Part shown: positions 24,858 to 33,701 of the stretch, piece by piece
Layout: the number at the start of each line of letters is the position of its first letter
How positions within the stretch are numbered: the first letter of the stretch is position 1
Source: Candidatus Phosphitivorax anaerolimi
Lineage (GTDB): Bacteria > Desulfobacterota > Desulfomonilia > UBA1062
Assembly (NCBI GenBank): GCA_001896555.1
Contig: MPOS01000033.1
Span: 1 to 64,000, forward strand
Reading direction: 5' to 3'
Length of the DNA stretch: 64,000 bases
Translations under genes and position numbers: made by a program
Notes under the pieces: generated by a model
The model's input: only the letters and a program-made list of their open reading frames with translations
Databases searched by the model: none
What the model was told of the DNA's origin: nothing

Positions 24858-25165
24858 GAAGTGTAGAGATCGTGCAGGGCCTTTCTCCCCCGCACCCCGG
24901 ACCAATAGGGGACGAACGGGGCTGGCATCGCGGGGACAGTGCCTTTTGCAGCGATGGCCCCGGGGATACTCGTTCATCATGACCGCATGAGGGCCGTGGC
25001 CGAAGGGAGGAGGTCTGCATCATTTCTGAGTCGTCTCTCTAATGCCCGATCGCAAAGGGCGCCGGATTGCAGAGTTAGGAAAAGTGAGTTCCTCCGGAAC
25101 AGCGTGTATGATATCCTCTGATCACACCCAATACGGGGTAATCATCCGAGAAAAGGAGAAATGAC
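24858..25165. other. Intergenic region with a dyad containing a GGGGACAG motif
   Basis: 308 bases after the CDF gene. CATCGC (about 24925-24931) and GCGATG (24951-24956) flank GGGGACAGTGCC, similar to the repeat near 1277. Otherwise no gene or clear promoter is seen; the thioesterase ribosome site AAAGGAG lies at its end. Confidence 0.35.
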
Positions 25166-25645
25166 ATGAGAGCCAGAGGATTCCAGGACTACTATCCCGA
25201 CGACCTGAGCCACTGCTACGGGTGCGGCAGGCTCAACGATCACGGTCACAAGATCAAGAGCTTCTGGGACGGGGACGAAACAATTGCCGAGTTTCTGCCC
25301 AAGCCCTATCACATAGCGGTTCCCGGGTATGTCTACGGAGGGCTCATCGCATCGCTCATCGACTGTCACGGAACGGGCACGGCATCGGCCGCGGCGTACA
25401 GGCGGCAGGGAAGGGACATGGGCACGGAACCTGCTCTTCGCTTTGTCACTGCGTCCCTCCACGTCAACTATCTCAGGCCCACACCCTTGGGCACACTGCT
25501 CACCCTCAGGGGTAAGATCAGAGAGATCAGTGATCGAAAGGTCGTGGTGGAGGTCACGGTATCTGCCGCAGACGTGATTTGTGCCCGCGGCGAGGTAGTG
25601 TCCGTACTCATGCCCGAGCATATGAAGCCCGCTGCCAGAGGATGA
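25166..25645 (+). CDS. Hotdog-fold acyl-CoA thioesterase (PaaI/THEM4-like)
   Basis: A 159-residue single hotdog domain. The N-terminal CYGCGRLNDHGHKIK motif is common in THEM4/PaaI-related thioesterases. The central helix segment GYVYGGLIASLIDCHGTGTA carries the Gly-Gly and catalytic Asp, and LHVNYLRPTPLGT is the conserved strand. It should hydrolyse an acyl- or aryl-CoA to free CoA, perhaps to relieve CoA trapping. AAAGGAG precedes ATG 25166. It stands alone, followed by a long gap. Confidence 0.85.
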   Translation: MRARGFQDYYPDDLSHCYGCGRLNDHGHKIKSFWDGDETIAEFLPKPYHIAVPGYVYGGLIASLIDCHGTGTASAAAYRRQGRDMGTEPALRFVTASLHVNYLRPTPLGTLLTLRGKIREISDRKVVVEVTVSAADVICARGEVVSVLMPEHMKPAARG

Positions 25646-26617
25646 TAACCCTGCTCTCGTTCCTGGTCCGCTGCGTCGCCCAGGAGTTCCGCCGGGCAGT
25701 GTGAGGAGAATCATATCAAGAGAAGGAGAATAAGCGGATAAAGGGCGGACGCCATATTTGAGAAGGATCGGGGGAGAACCCCGGCATGGCAAAGGCATTT
25801 GGAGAGCTTTTATCAGTAGCGCCCTCTCATCGACACAAGGCAATGAGAATTCGGGGATTTTTATCGGGTGCAGCTGATCATCCTGGTGCTCTTTTTTTCT
25901 CCATGGCCATGAAAGATCACTGGTGAGCGGATGGCGATCTTTTTGGCTTGGGGTTTCTGGTGGAGCGGGTACCCCTGGAGCATATCAGAAATGTCCAGCA
26001 TGAGTGAGACCCTAGGTACAGTGGGAGAATCCATGTGACTCCTCATATTGGCGGTTCTTTGACGTATCGGGTTTTGACCCGGTGCCAGATCAAACCCTCT
26101 TTCGGCAAAAGCCCCGCTTAGGCATCGATGAGCCCTAAAGAGACTCATGGAAGCAATCCGGGCAAGAATAGAGACATGATATGATCGGACGCTTTCTGAA
26201 GATCTCTCTCGAAGACCCATGCCGCCTTTTTCGCGGTTTGCCGTACGAAGATTGGCGGGAAAACAGGGGTGAAAACAAAGACGATTTGGCGTAAATAGAG
26301 AAAACAAAGAGAGCTGGGAGAAAATTCTTCAGTGGAAATAAATTCTTGTGACTGGAAGCAAAACGAATAGTTCTTCACTCAAAACTGAACCATGAAGAAA
26401 AAGGATATTGTCGTGTTCGTCGCAATGAGCGATGACTGCAAACGAGCTGCACGCAAGCGAAGAGACTAACAAGCAGAACCAAGTTTGGGCAGAGGACAGA
26501 GGAATGATCCGGTTTTATTTCGAGAGAATCAACCGGGGCTGCATGGTAGCTCAATCTGGCCATAAGTCCATCAAGGTGAAGTGCAAGGAAAAAACTTAAA
26601 AAAGGAGTTGGGTAGTC
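25646..26617. other. 972-base region with no supported gene, lower GC
   Basis: From about 25860 on, the DNA is less GC-rich than its surroundings and stops are frequent in all frames. Short open frames on the minus strand (about 25861-26563) lack ribosome sites and family-like sequence. It may be decayed mobile DNA or a long untranslated leader of the following acyl-CoA dehydrogenase pseudogene. No terminal inverted repeats or transposase motif could be recognised. Confidence 0.4.
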
Positions 26618-27757
26618 ATGTATCTACTGGACAGCAAGGAACAAGAGATGTTTGTTGAGCAGCTGAGAAGAATGGTTGTCGACAAGGTCTGGCCGCGGGC
26701 AGCGGAAATCGACGAAAAAGAGGAGTTTCCCTGGGATCTGAAAAAAATCTTTCAGGATATGGGGCTCCTCGGTCTCGCAGTCCCGGAGGAGTACGGCGGG
26801 AACAAGCAGGGACATCTCTACACCTGCCTCGCGGTAGAAGAGATCGCGGTGGCGTGTGTCAGCTCGTCACTGATTGTATAGGGCCAGGCCCTGGGCTGGG
26901 AGCCGATACTCATCGGCGGCACGGAAGAGCAGAAGAAGAAGTACGGCCCCATAGTCGCGTCAGGAGAAAAGATCATCTCGTTCGGGTTGACCGAGCCCGG
27001 AGCCAGCTCCGATTCCGGCGCAATGGCCACCAGGGCTGTTAAGAAAGGGGATAGATACGTCATCAACGGGACCAAGTGCTTTATCACGAATGGTCCTGTT
27101 GCAAATCTCATCACCATATTCGCCATGACCGATGCCTCGAAAGGGGTCAAGGGCATCAGCGCTTTTGTGGTCCCTACCAAAACCCCGGGATTCTCTGTCG
27201 CGAAGTGGGAAAAGAAGATGGGGATCAAGGGCTCTCCGACCGGCGAGCTGGTCTTTGAAGATGTCGAGGTGCCCGCAGAGAACCTTGTCGGAGAAGAGGG
27301 CAAGGGATTCGTTTATGCGATGAAGACGCTCGACACATCGAGGCCCGTCATCGGCGCCCAGGCATGCGGACTTGCACGGGGAGCCCTTGAGCAGGCGATC
27401 AAATATGCGAAGGAGAGGGTCCAGTTCGGCAGGCCCATCGGAAGTTTCCAGGGCATCGGATGGATGTTGGCGGATATGGCCGCTGAGATCGATGCGGCGA
27501 GGAGCCTCGTGTACCAGGCAGCGAGGCTGGTCGATGAGGACAGTCCAAACAAGAGCTATCTCTCCGCTTGCTCCAAGCTCGTCGCCTCGGACGTGGCAAT
27601 GAGGGTCACCACGAATGCCCTCCAGATTGCAGGCGGCTATGGGTACATGAGAGAGTATCCCTTCGAGCGCATGATGAGGGATGCCAAGATTACCCAGATC
27701 TATGAGGGCACGAATCAGATCATGAAACTGGTCATTTCAAGGGAACTGCTCAAATAG
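26618..27757 (+). pseudogene. Acyl-CoA dehydrogenase interrupted by one in-frame amber codon
   Basis: Read through, this is a 379-residue short-chain-type acyl-CoA dehydrogenase. The first 87 codons end ACVSSSLIV, then TAG (codon 88, 26879-26881), then GQALGWEPILIGGTEEQKKK continues in the same frame to a normal end. FAD/substrate motif FGLTEPGASSDSGAMATRA, catalytic glutamate E363 in IYEGTNQI and all other features are intact. AAAAAAGGAG precedes ATG 26618. It is either a recent nonsense mutation (CAG or TGG to TAG), a sequencing error, or a read-through amber codon. Without read-through neither part would be active. Confidence 0.85.
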
Positions 27758-27850
27758 CCCCGTGCCGGGGAGTGAGCGCGCACAGGCCGCCTCGGCCAGG
27801 TCTCCGCACACTCGCGCCCCGGCCTCAACTACTACCTGCAGAGGCGGAGC

Positions 27851-28267
27851 TTATTCCCCGATGATCTTGACCAGTACGCGTTTTCTCCTCCTGCCGTCGA
27901 ACTCTCCGTAGAATATCTGCTCCCAGGGACCGAAGTCCAGCCTGCCTTCGGTCACCGCCACAACCACCTCTCTACCCATGATCTGGCGTTTCATGTGTCC
28001 GTCCGCATTGTCTTCGCCCACGTTGTGGCGGTATTGCGAGACAGGCTCATGGGGCGCCAGCTTTTCCAGCCACTTGGCAAAATCGTGGTGCAGTCCCGGC
28101 TCGTCATCGTTGATGAACACGCTCGCCGTGATATGCATGGCATTACACAGAACGAGGCCCTCCCGTATCCCGCTCTCCCGCAGGCACTGCTCAACGTCAG
28201 GGGTGATGTTGATGAACTCCACCCGGTTTTTCGTATTGAACCACAATTCTTTTCTATACGATTTCAT
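27851..28267 (-). CDS. yjbQ: YjbQ/UPF0047 family protein
   Basis: A 138-residue small domain with the family pattern: [38 protein letters not shown] and the C-terminal [20 protein letters not shown]. Conserved His, Asp, Glu and Asn residues cluster around a likely metal site. Bacterial members have been linked to thiamin phosphate synthase activity as a side reaction; the main role is not settled. ATG 28267 with GGGAGG five bases upstream is preferred to the long upstream frame. It converges on the interrupted dehydrogenase. Confidence 0.9.
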   Translation of the reverse strand: MKSYRKELWFNTKNRVEFINITPDVEQCLRESGIREGLVLCNAMHITASVFINDDEPGLHHDFAKWLEKLAPHEPVSQYRHNVGEDNADGHMKRQIMGREVVVAVTEGRLDFGPWEQIFYGEFDGRRRKRVLVKIIGE

Positions 28268-28698
28268 AGTACCCTCCCGGCATTCTCGGAACTTCAGTGA
28301 GCTACAATCCGGCAGAGCAGGCGGTAACACGCCAGGGAAAACCCTTCCCGCCGGAATACAGGACCTTATAATCCTGCATGGCCTTTTTAAAAGTATAACC
28401 GATCCGGCGGATGTTCGCCAGAGAGTGATTCTCATCCTCCTGGTGCCCCGGTTCACTTCAGGGAGAAGTGTTTCTGCGATAGTCCTTACAGTTTTTTCCC
28501 TTTTGGAATTGCTGGCAGAGGACCCTGCATTCTCTTGTCGATCAAAGGCGGTCTTTATTCGAATCCGCTCAGCGGGATTCCTTGATGAAGGTGGTGGAGC
28601 CGCGGGTTGAGAATACGAGAGGGGCTTTCCATTATAATGTTGAGCCAGACGTTCTGCATGAAGAAAACCGCTCATGGAGAGAACTTGGAGGTACTCTT
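28268..28698. other. Divergent intergenic region with a TATAAT box
   Basis: 431 bases between yjbQ and the lipoprotein gene. A perfect TATAAT at 28633-28638, 61 bases before ATG 28699, is a good -10 candidate; the best -35 (TTGAGA, 28607-28612) is 20 bases away, which is too far for an ideal promoter. No coding sequence is recognised. Confidence 0.4.
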
Positions 28699-29187
28699 AT
28701 GATCGTACAGAGGATAAGAAGATGGTTGGCCCTGGTGCTTGTTGTCACATGCCTTACGAGTTTCACCGCATGCGGGTACTTCCTGTACCCCGAACGGCGG
28801 GGGCAGGAGGGGGGGCGGATCGATCCGGTCGTGGTGCTGCTCGATGCCGCACTTCTCCTGCTCTTCATCGTTCCCGGGGTCGTGGCATTTGCCGTGGATA
28901 TCACATCCGGGACGATCTATCTGCCGGACGGGCGGACGGGCGAGCTCACCGAGATCAAGTTAGACCGCGCCGGACGGCTCGACACGGCGACCCTTGAAGG
29001 GATACTCTCCCGGCATCTGGGAAAGACGGTAACACTCGATCTTGAGACCACCCTCTTCTTCGATGCGAAAGGGAAGAACCCGTATGAGATGAAAACCATA
29101 CTCGAAACCCTGAACGCCAGCATACAGGACGAATCAGTACTCAGGCGTCAGGCCGGGATGTTCGAACTCAGGCAGGCATACCTGTAA
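28699..29187 (+). CDS. Predicted lipoprotein with one membrane-spanning or buried helix
   Basis: A 162-residue protein with a lipobox at about residues 22-26 (TSFTACG), so it is probably lipidated and membrane-attached. A hydrophobic stretch (VVVLLDAALLLLFIVPGVVA, about 48-67) follows the motif GRIDPVVVLLD, then VDITSGTIYLPDG. The remaining 80 residues are soluble. The layout (Cys, Gly-rich linker, Asp, GTIYLP) resembles small conserved lipoproteins of other Proteobacteria, with no known function. GGAGG precedes ATG 28699. Confidence 0.7.
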   Translation: MIVQRIRRWLALVLVVTCLTSFTACGYFLYPERRGQEGGRIDPVVVLLDAALLLLFIVPGVVAFAVDITSGTIYLPDGRTGELTEIKLDRAGRLDTATLEGILSRHLGKTVTLDLETTLFFDAKGKNPYEMKTILETLNASIQDESVLRRQAGMFELRQAYL

Positions 29188-29209
29188 GGAACTGCTTCAG
29201 CCACGGAAT

Positions 29210-29245
29210 ACCCGCCGGCCCCGGCCTTTTCCGGGTCCGGCGGGT
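29210..29245. terminator. Strong hairpin after the lipoprotein gene
   Basis: ACCCGCCGG (29210-29218) pairs perfectly with CCGGCGGGT (29237-29245); the inner bases CCCGG/CCGGG extend the stem. It lies between the lipoprotein and the converging ferredoxin gene. The flanks are not T-rich, so it may be an RNA-stabilising or bidirectional stop. Confidence 0.55.
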
Positions 29246-29339
29246 CCTATAACTGAAGAACGGCCCTGGGCCGAACAGGCTCACCGGATTCCTCGGCGGG
29301 AAAGACCCTTATGCGACGATCACCGTCCCTGCAGGGAGA

Positions 29340-29537
29340 TCATTCCTCCTCCCAGCAGATGCATTCGGCCGGGCACGACTCGATGGCCTCCTGGATGAGG
29401 TCCTCCGGCCCTCCTTTAGGCTCGATCACCCTGGCCACCTCCGATTCCTCGTCGAGCCTGAACACCTCGGGGCAGATGTCTTCGCACAGGCCGCATCCCT
29501 GGCAGTCCTGCTCAATAATATATACGATCCTGGCCAT
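29340..29537 (-). CDS. Single-cluster [4Fe-4S] ferredoxin
   Basis: A 65-residue ferredoxin. Cysteines C12, C15 and C18 (DCQGCGLCEDICPEVF) with C55 (ESCPAECICWEE) match the four ligands of Desulfovibrio-type one-cluster ferredoxins, including the C-terminal CP-x-x-C-I-x-W-E signature. C22 is an extra cysteine. It carries single electrons at low potential. AAAGGAG lies before ATG 29537. It is followed upstream on the same strand by the half-ferritin gene (50 bases apart), so the two are probably cotranscribed, and the ferredoxin may reduce ferritin iron. Confidence 0.93.
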   Translation of the reverse strand: MARIVYIIEQDCQGCGLCEDICPEVFRLDEESEVARVIEPKGGPEDLIQEAIESCPAECICWEEE

Positions 29538-29587
29538 GGCCTCTCCTTTTCTCACCCGGGCATGAGCCGAACGTCGACTGAAAGGCC

Positions 29588-29887
29588 CTATTTCCCGCCG
29601 ATCAGCTCCTCCACCTCTTTGAACCCTTCCAGGTAGTGACGCTCCTCTTCGGGGTTGAGACGGTAGAGCAGCTTGAGAAACTCACCGGCATGAACCAGCT
29701 CTTCTTCCGATACATCCTTCAACACCTTGATGGCGTCCTGATCATCGATGGAATCGGCCAGCTGCATGTAGATCTGCACCGCCTCGTACTCAGCGGCGAT
29801 GCTGAAACGAATCGCCCGGATGAGCTCTTCTCTGGTCAATTTCCGGTCACTGCGCATTGTGGACAGCGCGCTAGAGAATTCAGGCAT
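29588..29887 (-). CDS. Half-ferritin (encapsulated-ferritin-like) protein
   Basis: A 99-residue two-helix ferritin-like protein. E33 (AAEYEAV), E63 and H66 (SEEELVHAGEF) have exactly the 30- and 3-residue spacing of the iron site in encapsulated ferritins (E32, E62, H65). The sequence also resembles the ferritin-like domain fused to the Pyrococcus furiosus encapsulin (DVxxEExxHxGEF and GFxEVxEL). Such proteins must dimerise to form a ferroxidase site. No shell gene is present in the window, and no typical targeting peptide is seen at the C-terminus (ELIGGK). ATG 29887 has AGGAGG six bases upstream. Confidence 0.8.
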   Translation of the reverse strand: MPEFSSALSTMRSDRKLTREELIRAIRFSIAAEYEAVQIYMQLADSIDDQDAIKVLKDVSEEELVHAGEFLKLLYRLNPEEERHYLEGFKEVEELIGGK

Positions 29888-29977
29888 GGTCATCCTCCTT
29901 CCGTGTTCTGATATAGTATTTCAGAGCCCTGCCTTGGGTTGGGCTCCGCAATATGGATATCCTTAAAGGTACAACCC

Positions 29978-32029
29978 TTACGCCGCTACCTCCGGGAACT
30001 GCATTTTCACCCTCCACAGGAATTGGGCGTTGATCGCTACGATTATAGTGGATACAGACATGACCAGGGCGCCTACAGCGGGAGGCAACACAAGGCCCCA
30101 GGGCGCGAGGACACCGGCGGCGAGCGGGATGGCGATCACGTTGTAGCCGGTGGCCCAGAACAGGTTCTGGAGCATCTTGGAGTAGGACGCACGGGCAAGC
30201 TTGAGGATGCCGTACACATCCCTCGGATCCGAGCGAACCAGCACGATGTCGCCGGATTCCACGGCCACGTCGGTGCCTGCGCCGATTGCGATCCCCAGGT
30301 CCGACGCCGCCAGGGCCGGCGCGTCGTTCACCCCGTCACCCACCATGGCTACGTGCAGACCTTTAGCCTGGATGTCTCTGATCTTCTGTTCTTTCCTGTG
30401 GGGGAGGACCTCGGCATAATACTCATCGAGCTCAAGGTCCCGGGCCACCACCCGGGCTACCGGCTCTGCGTCTCCCGTGAGCATCATGATCTTGAGCCCC
30501 ATCAGTCTGAGCCCATGAACAGCCTCTCTCGACTCCGGCCGCACCGTGTCTGCGAGCTCCACGGCACCGATCACCCGACCGTCTTTGATCAGGAACACGG
30601 TTGTCCGGCCTTCAGCAGACAGGGCATCGTGGATCTTCGGGCCGGGATCCAGGCCGTTGTCCTTAAGATATCCCGGGCTCACCGCAAGGACCTGATCGCC
30701 ATCGACCTCGCCCCTGGCGCCTTGGCCGGGAATGATGCTGAAACCACTCGGCGCCGATATCTCAAGCCGCCTCTCGCCGGCTGTTTCCACGATGGCCCGG
30801 GCAATGGGATGCTCCGAGCGGCTCTCCAGGGAGGCCGCAATTCTCAGCACCTCCTCTGTGCTCCATCCGTTTCCGGGGATGATGTTCACTACAGCAAACC
30901 GGCCTAGGGTGAGCGTTCCTGTCTTGTCGAACACGATGGCATCGATGTCTCTGGCCCTCTCGAATGCAAAACGGTTGTTGATAAGCAGCCCGTTTCTGGC
31001 GGCCAGGGTGGTGGACACGGCCACCACCAGGGGGACCGCAAGGCCCAGGGCATGAGGGCAGGTAATGACCATGACCGTGACCATCCGGGCGAGCGCGAAC
31101 ACAAATTCACTGCCCAGGGCCAGCCAGGTGACGAGCGTGACGCTTCCCACGGATAGGCTGATGACGGTAAGCCAGAATGCCGCCCGGTCAGAGAGCACCT
31201 GGGCGCGGGATTTCGATTCCTGTGCCCTTCTGACCATGTCGATCACCTGGGAGAGATATGTGTTCTCTCCAGTCCGGGTCACCTTCATAACGACAGCCGA
31301 CTCGCCGTTGATCACACCCCCGATGACGTCATCACCCTCCTTCTTTTCCGCGGGCCTACTCTCGCCGGTGATCATGCTTTCGTCCACCGTGGTTCTCCCC
31401 TCCACGACAATCCCGTCGATGGGCACCTTTTCTCCGGGCTTCACCAGTACGAGGTCACCCTCCCGCAGGTCATCCATGGGCACCTCTTCGATGCCGCCGT
31501 CCTTCCTCATCCGGCCGGCCCGGGACGGCATGAGCTTCACCAGTTCCTCGAGCGCGCTGGAAGCACGTGTGACCGAGCGCATCTCAAGCCAGTGGCCCAG
31601 CAGCATGACATCGATCAGGGTGGCCAGCTCCCAGTAGAACACCATGCCGGGGAGGCCGAACACCACGGCGGTGCTGTAGACATAGGCAACGGTTATGGCG
31701 AGCCCGATGAGGGTCATCATGGCAGGCTGCCTGTCCTTGAGCTCGTCCACCAAGCCTCTGAGAAAGGGAGACCCGCCGTAGAAATAAATGACGGAAGAGA
31801 GGACGAAGAGCACCCAGAGATCGGCAGGGTCTCCGATCAGCTCAGATATGCCCAGAAATCCCTGGATCATGGGCGAGAGGGCCAGCACCGGGAATGTGAT
31901 GACGAGCGAAACGAGGAATCTCCTCCTGAAATCCTCGATCATCCTGGCGGAATGTGCCCCGGCGTGCCCGGAGCGCCCTCGGGCCCGCCGGGCGCCATGC
32001 ATCATCGGATGGTCGTGCGGCCCGTGCAT
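29978..32029 (-). CDS. P1B-type copper-transporting ATPase, CopB class
   Basis: A 683-residue P-type ATPase. The membrane metal site is CPH (C324-H326) rather than CPC, which defines the CopB (P1B-3) class linked to copper export. The phosphorylation motif DKTGTLT (D368), TGES (221-224) and the GDGVNDAPAL hinge are intact. The N-terminus is His-rich (MHGPHDHPMMHG) and there is no CxxC heavy-metal-binding domain. It uses ATP to move copper out across the inner membrane. It is followed on the same strand by the half-ferritin and ferredoxin genes 90 bases downstream, which makes a metal-stress group. Confidence 0.92.
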   Translation of the reverse strand: MHGPHDHPMMHGARRARGRSGHAGAHSARMIEDFRRRFLVSLVITFPVLALSPMIQGFLGISELIGDPADLWVLFVLSSVIYFYGGSPFLRGLVDELKDRQPAMMTLIGLAITVAYVYSTAVVFGLPGMVFYWELATLIDVMLLGHWLEMRSVTRASSALEELVKLMPSRAGRMRKDGGIEEVPMDDLREGDLVLVKPGEKVPIDGIVVEGRTTVDESMITGESRPAEKKEGDDVIGGVINGESAVVMKVTRTGENTYLSQVIDMVRRAQESKSRAQVLSDRAAFWLTVISLSVGSVTLVTWLALGSEFVFALARMVTVMVITCPHALGLAVPLVVAVSTTLAARNGLLINNRFAFERARDIDAIVFDKTGTLTLGRFAVVNIIPGNGWSTEEVLRIAASLESRSEHPIARAIVETAGERRLEISAPSGFSIIPGQGARGEVDGDQVLAVSPGYLKDNGLDPGPKIHDALSAEGRTTVFLIKDGRVIGAVELADTVRPESREAVHGLRLMGLKIMMLTGDAEPVARVVARDLELDEYYAEVLPHRKEQKIRDIQAKGLHVAMVGDGVNDAPALAASDLGIAIGAGTDVAVESGDIVLVRSDPRDVYGILKLARASYSKMLQNLFWATGYNVIAIPLAAGVLAPWGLVLPPAVGALVMSVSTIIVAINAQFLWRVKMQFPEVAA

Positions 32030-32120
32030 ACGAAAAAGACCCCTTCAAGCCGTAATCTTTCTTTGGGGATGCGCGAAAAAAGTGGAAAGCGCTGCATCCT
32101 CTGCTTACTCATAGTAAGGC

Positions 32121-32171
32121 CTTGGCAGGAGAGATCAAAGGCGGCCCCGGGTGCGGCGGTACCCTGCCAAG
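32121..32171. repeat. Inverted repeat ahead of the copper ATPase gene
   Basis: CTTGGCAGG (32121-32129) pairs with CCTGCCAAG (32163-32171) around a GC-rich 33-base interior. On the minus strand it would lie in the leader of the copper ATPase transcript, about 90 bases before the start. It could be an operator or a folded leader. Confidence 0.35.
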
Positions 32172-32390
32172 ACGGTGTCTAGAGAAGAGCTCATTTTTTT
32201 ACATCGGATATGGCCGGTTCCATGACCGCCCGAATGCCCGCAGGAATGGATCGAATGCATGGCATCAGAGATAACGGTGTCCCCCTGCGCGGGAATCGTC
32301 CTGTTTTTCCGGACGTGCCTCCAGAACGTGTACACGTGCTCGACCGGCTAATGTCTGGGGGGCAGTGCCGATTCCGGAGGGCCGGATATT

Positions 32391-32405
32391 TGGCACAATC
32401 ATTGT
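32391..32405 (+). promoter_or_regulatory. Candidate sigma-54 promoter upstream of the site-2 protease
   Basis: TGGCAC-N5-TTGT fits the -24 element exactly and the spacing of the -12 element, but the invariant GC of TTGC is GT here. It lies 130 bases before ATG 32535. An NtrC-type regulator is encoded at 54.3-55.7 kb. Confidence 0.35.
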
Positions 32406-32534
32406 AGCTTATTCACCACCCGGCAAGCGTGTGCTCTGCGGATAGGATAAGGCACAGCCGCTTACGGTCCATGCGATGCCGGGGGAGGAGTCAATCGCCG
32501 AGGGATTTCAGCCCGGCCAAAGGGAGATGAACGA

Positions 32535-33701
32535 ATGTTTGGAAGACGCATACAGGTATTCAAGCTCTTCGGGTTTACCGTCTATCTCGATCTGAGCTGG
32601 GTCATCATCGCCGTGCTCATTACCTGGACCCTGGCTGCTGGATTCTTTCCCTACTACTACCAGGGCTTCTCGATACCCACCTACTGGATCATGGGTATCG
32701 CCGGCGCCCTTGGATTGTTCTTTTCGATCATTTTCCACGAGATGAGCCACTCGCTGGTATCGCGCACATTCGGGCTCGACATCAGAGGGATCACCCTGTT
32801 CATATTCGGGGGCGTCTCCGAAATGAACGAGGAACCGGACGACTCCAGGACTGAATTCTTCATGGCCATTGCCGGACCTCTGTCGAGCATCTTTCTGGGC
32901 TTTGTCTTCTATGGGGTATACCGGCTCAGTGCCCAGGCGCAGTTGCCCGCACCGGTGGGGGCCGTTTTCAACTATCTGGCCATCATCAACTTCGTTTTGG
33001 CCGCATTCAATCTCGTCCCTGCGTATCCGCTCGACGGCGGCAGGGTATTGCGGTCGGCCCTATGGAAGTGGAAGGGCAACCTCCGCTGGGCGACCCGGAT
33101 CGCGACCCGGATCGGGGCCGGTTTCGGGCTGGCGCTCATCTTCCTCGGCGTTCTGAACATCATTACCGGAAACTTCATCGGCGGCATGTGGTGGGTTCTC
33201 ATCGGGCTGTTTCTGAGAAGCGCATCCCAGACATCATACACGCAGCTCCTCATGCAGCGGGCCTTAAGCGGAGAGCCGGTCAGGCGCTTCATGAAGAAAG
33301 ACCCGGTCTCGGTACCGCCGGCCATGCCTCTGGACCAACTCATCTACGACTATTTCTACAAGTATCACTACAAGATGTTTCCCGTGCAGAATAGTGCAGG
33401 GAATCTCGAAGGATGCATCACCCTGGACAGGATCAAGGAGGTCCCGCGGGAAGAGTGGGATCACAGGCGCGTGGAAGACATTGTTTCGGAGTGCTCGGAG
33501 CAGAATACCGTAGATCCTTCCGCCGATGCCCTGAAGGTCATGGCCAGGATGAATCGTGAGGGGGTGAACAGGTTCCTGGTGACGGACCATGGTCATCTGG
33601 AAGGCATCGTGACCATGCGCGACCTCTTCAACTTCATTTCCATGAAAATGGATCTCGAAGGGGAAGATGTTTCTCCGGATGAAACGCGCCCAAGGCCTTA
33701 A
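32535..33701 (+). CDS. Site-2 protease (M50) with C-terminal CBS pair
   Basis: A 388-residue intramembrane metalloprotease. HEMSH (68-72) and NLVPAYPLDGG (D167) supply the zinc ligands and the catalytic glutamate, within five or six transmembrane segments. A CBS pair follows at about 250-370 (RRFMKKDPVSVPPAMP, then VEDIVSEC and EGIVTMRDLF), so an adenine nucleotide may control activity. The same combination is found in Rip3 of mycobacteria and in other bacterial proteases of this subgroup. It may cut a membrane-bound regulator. AAAGGGAG lies upstream of ATG 32535. It precedes gap on the same strand by 341 bases. Confidence 0.93.
   Translation: MFGRRIQVFKLFGFTVYLDLSWVIIAVLITWTLAAGFFPYYYQGFSIPTYWIMGIAGALGLFFSIIFHEMSHSLVSRTFGLDIRGITLFIFGGVSEMNEEPDDSRTEFFMAIAGPLSSIFLGFVFYGVYRLSAQAQLPAPVGAVFNYLAIINFVLAAFNLVPAYPLDGGRVLRSALWKWKGNLRWATRIATRIGAGFGLALIFLGVLNIITGNFIGGMWWVLIGLFLRSASQTSYTQLLMQRALSGEPVRRFMKKDPVSVPPAMPLDQLIYDYFYKYHYKMFPVQNSAGNLEGCITLDRIKEVPREEWDHRRVEDIVSECSEQNTVDPSADALKVMARMNREGVNRFLVTDHGHLEGIVTMRDLFNFISMKMDLEGEDVSPDETRPRP

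Larger units (their letters stand above)
32030..32534. other. Divergent intergenic region, 505 bases
   Basis: It separates the copper ATPase and the site-2 protease gene. Two elements stand out: an inverted repeat at 32121-32171 and a sigma-54-like site at 32391-32405. A run of seven T lies at 32194-32200. No open frame with a ribosome site or family-like sequence was found. Confidence 0.4.

Noticed and set aside
25861-26563. Minus-strand open frames of 60-150 codons in the low-GC gap
   Set aside because: No ribosome sites, odd composition and no recognisable motif.
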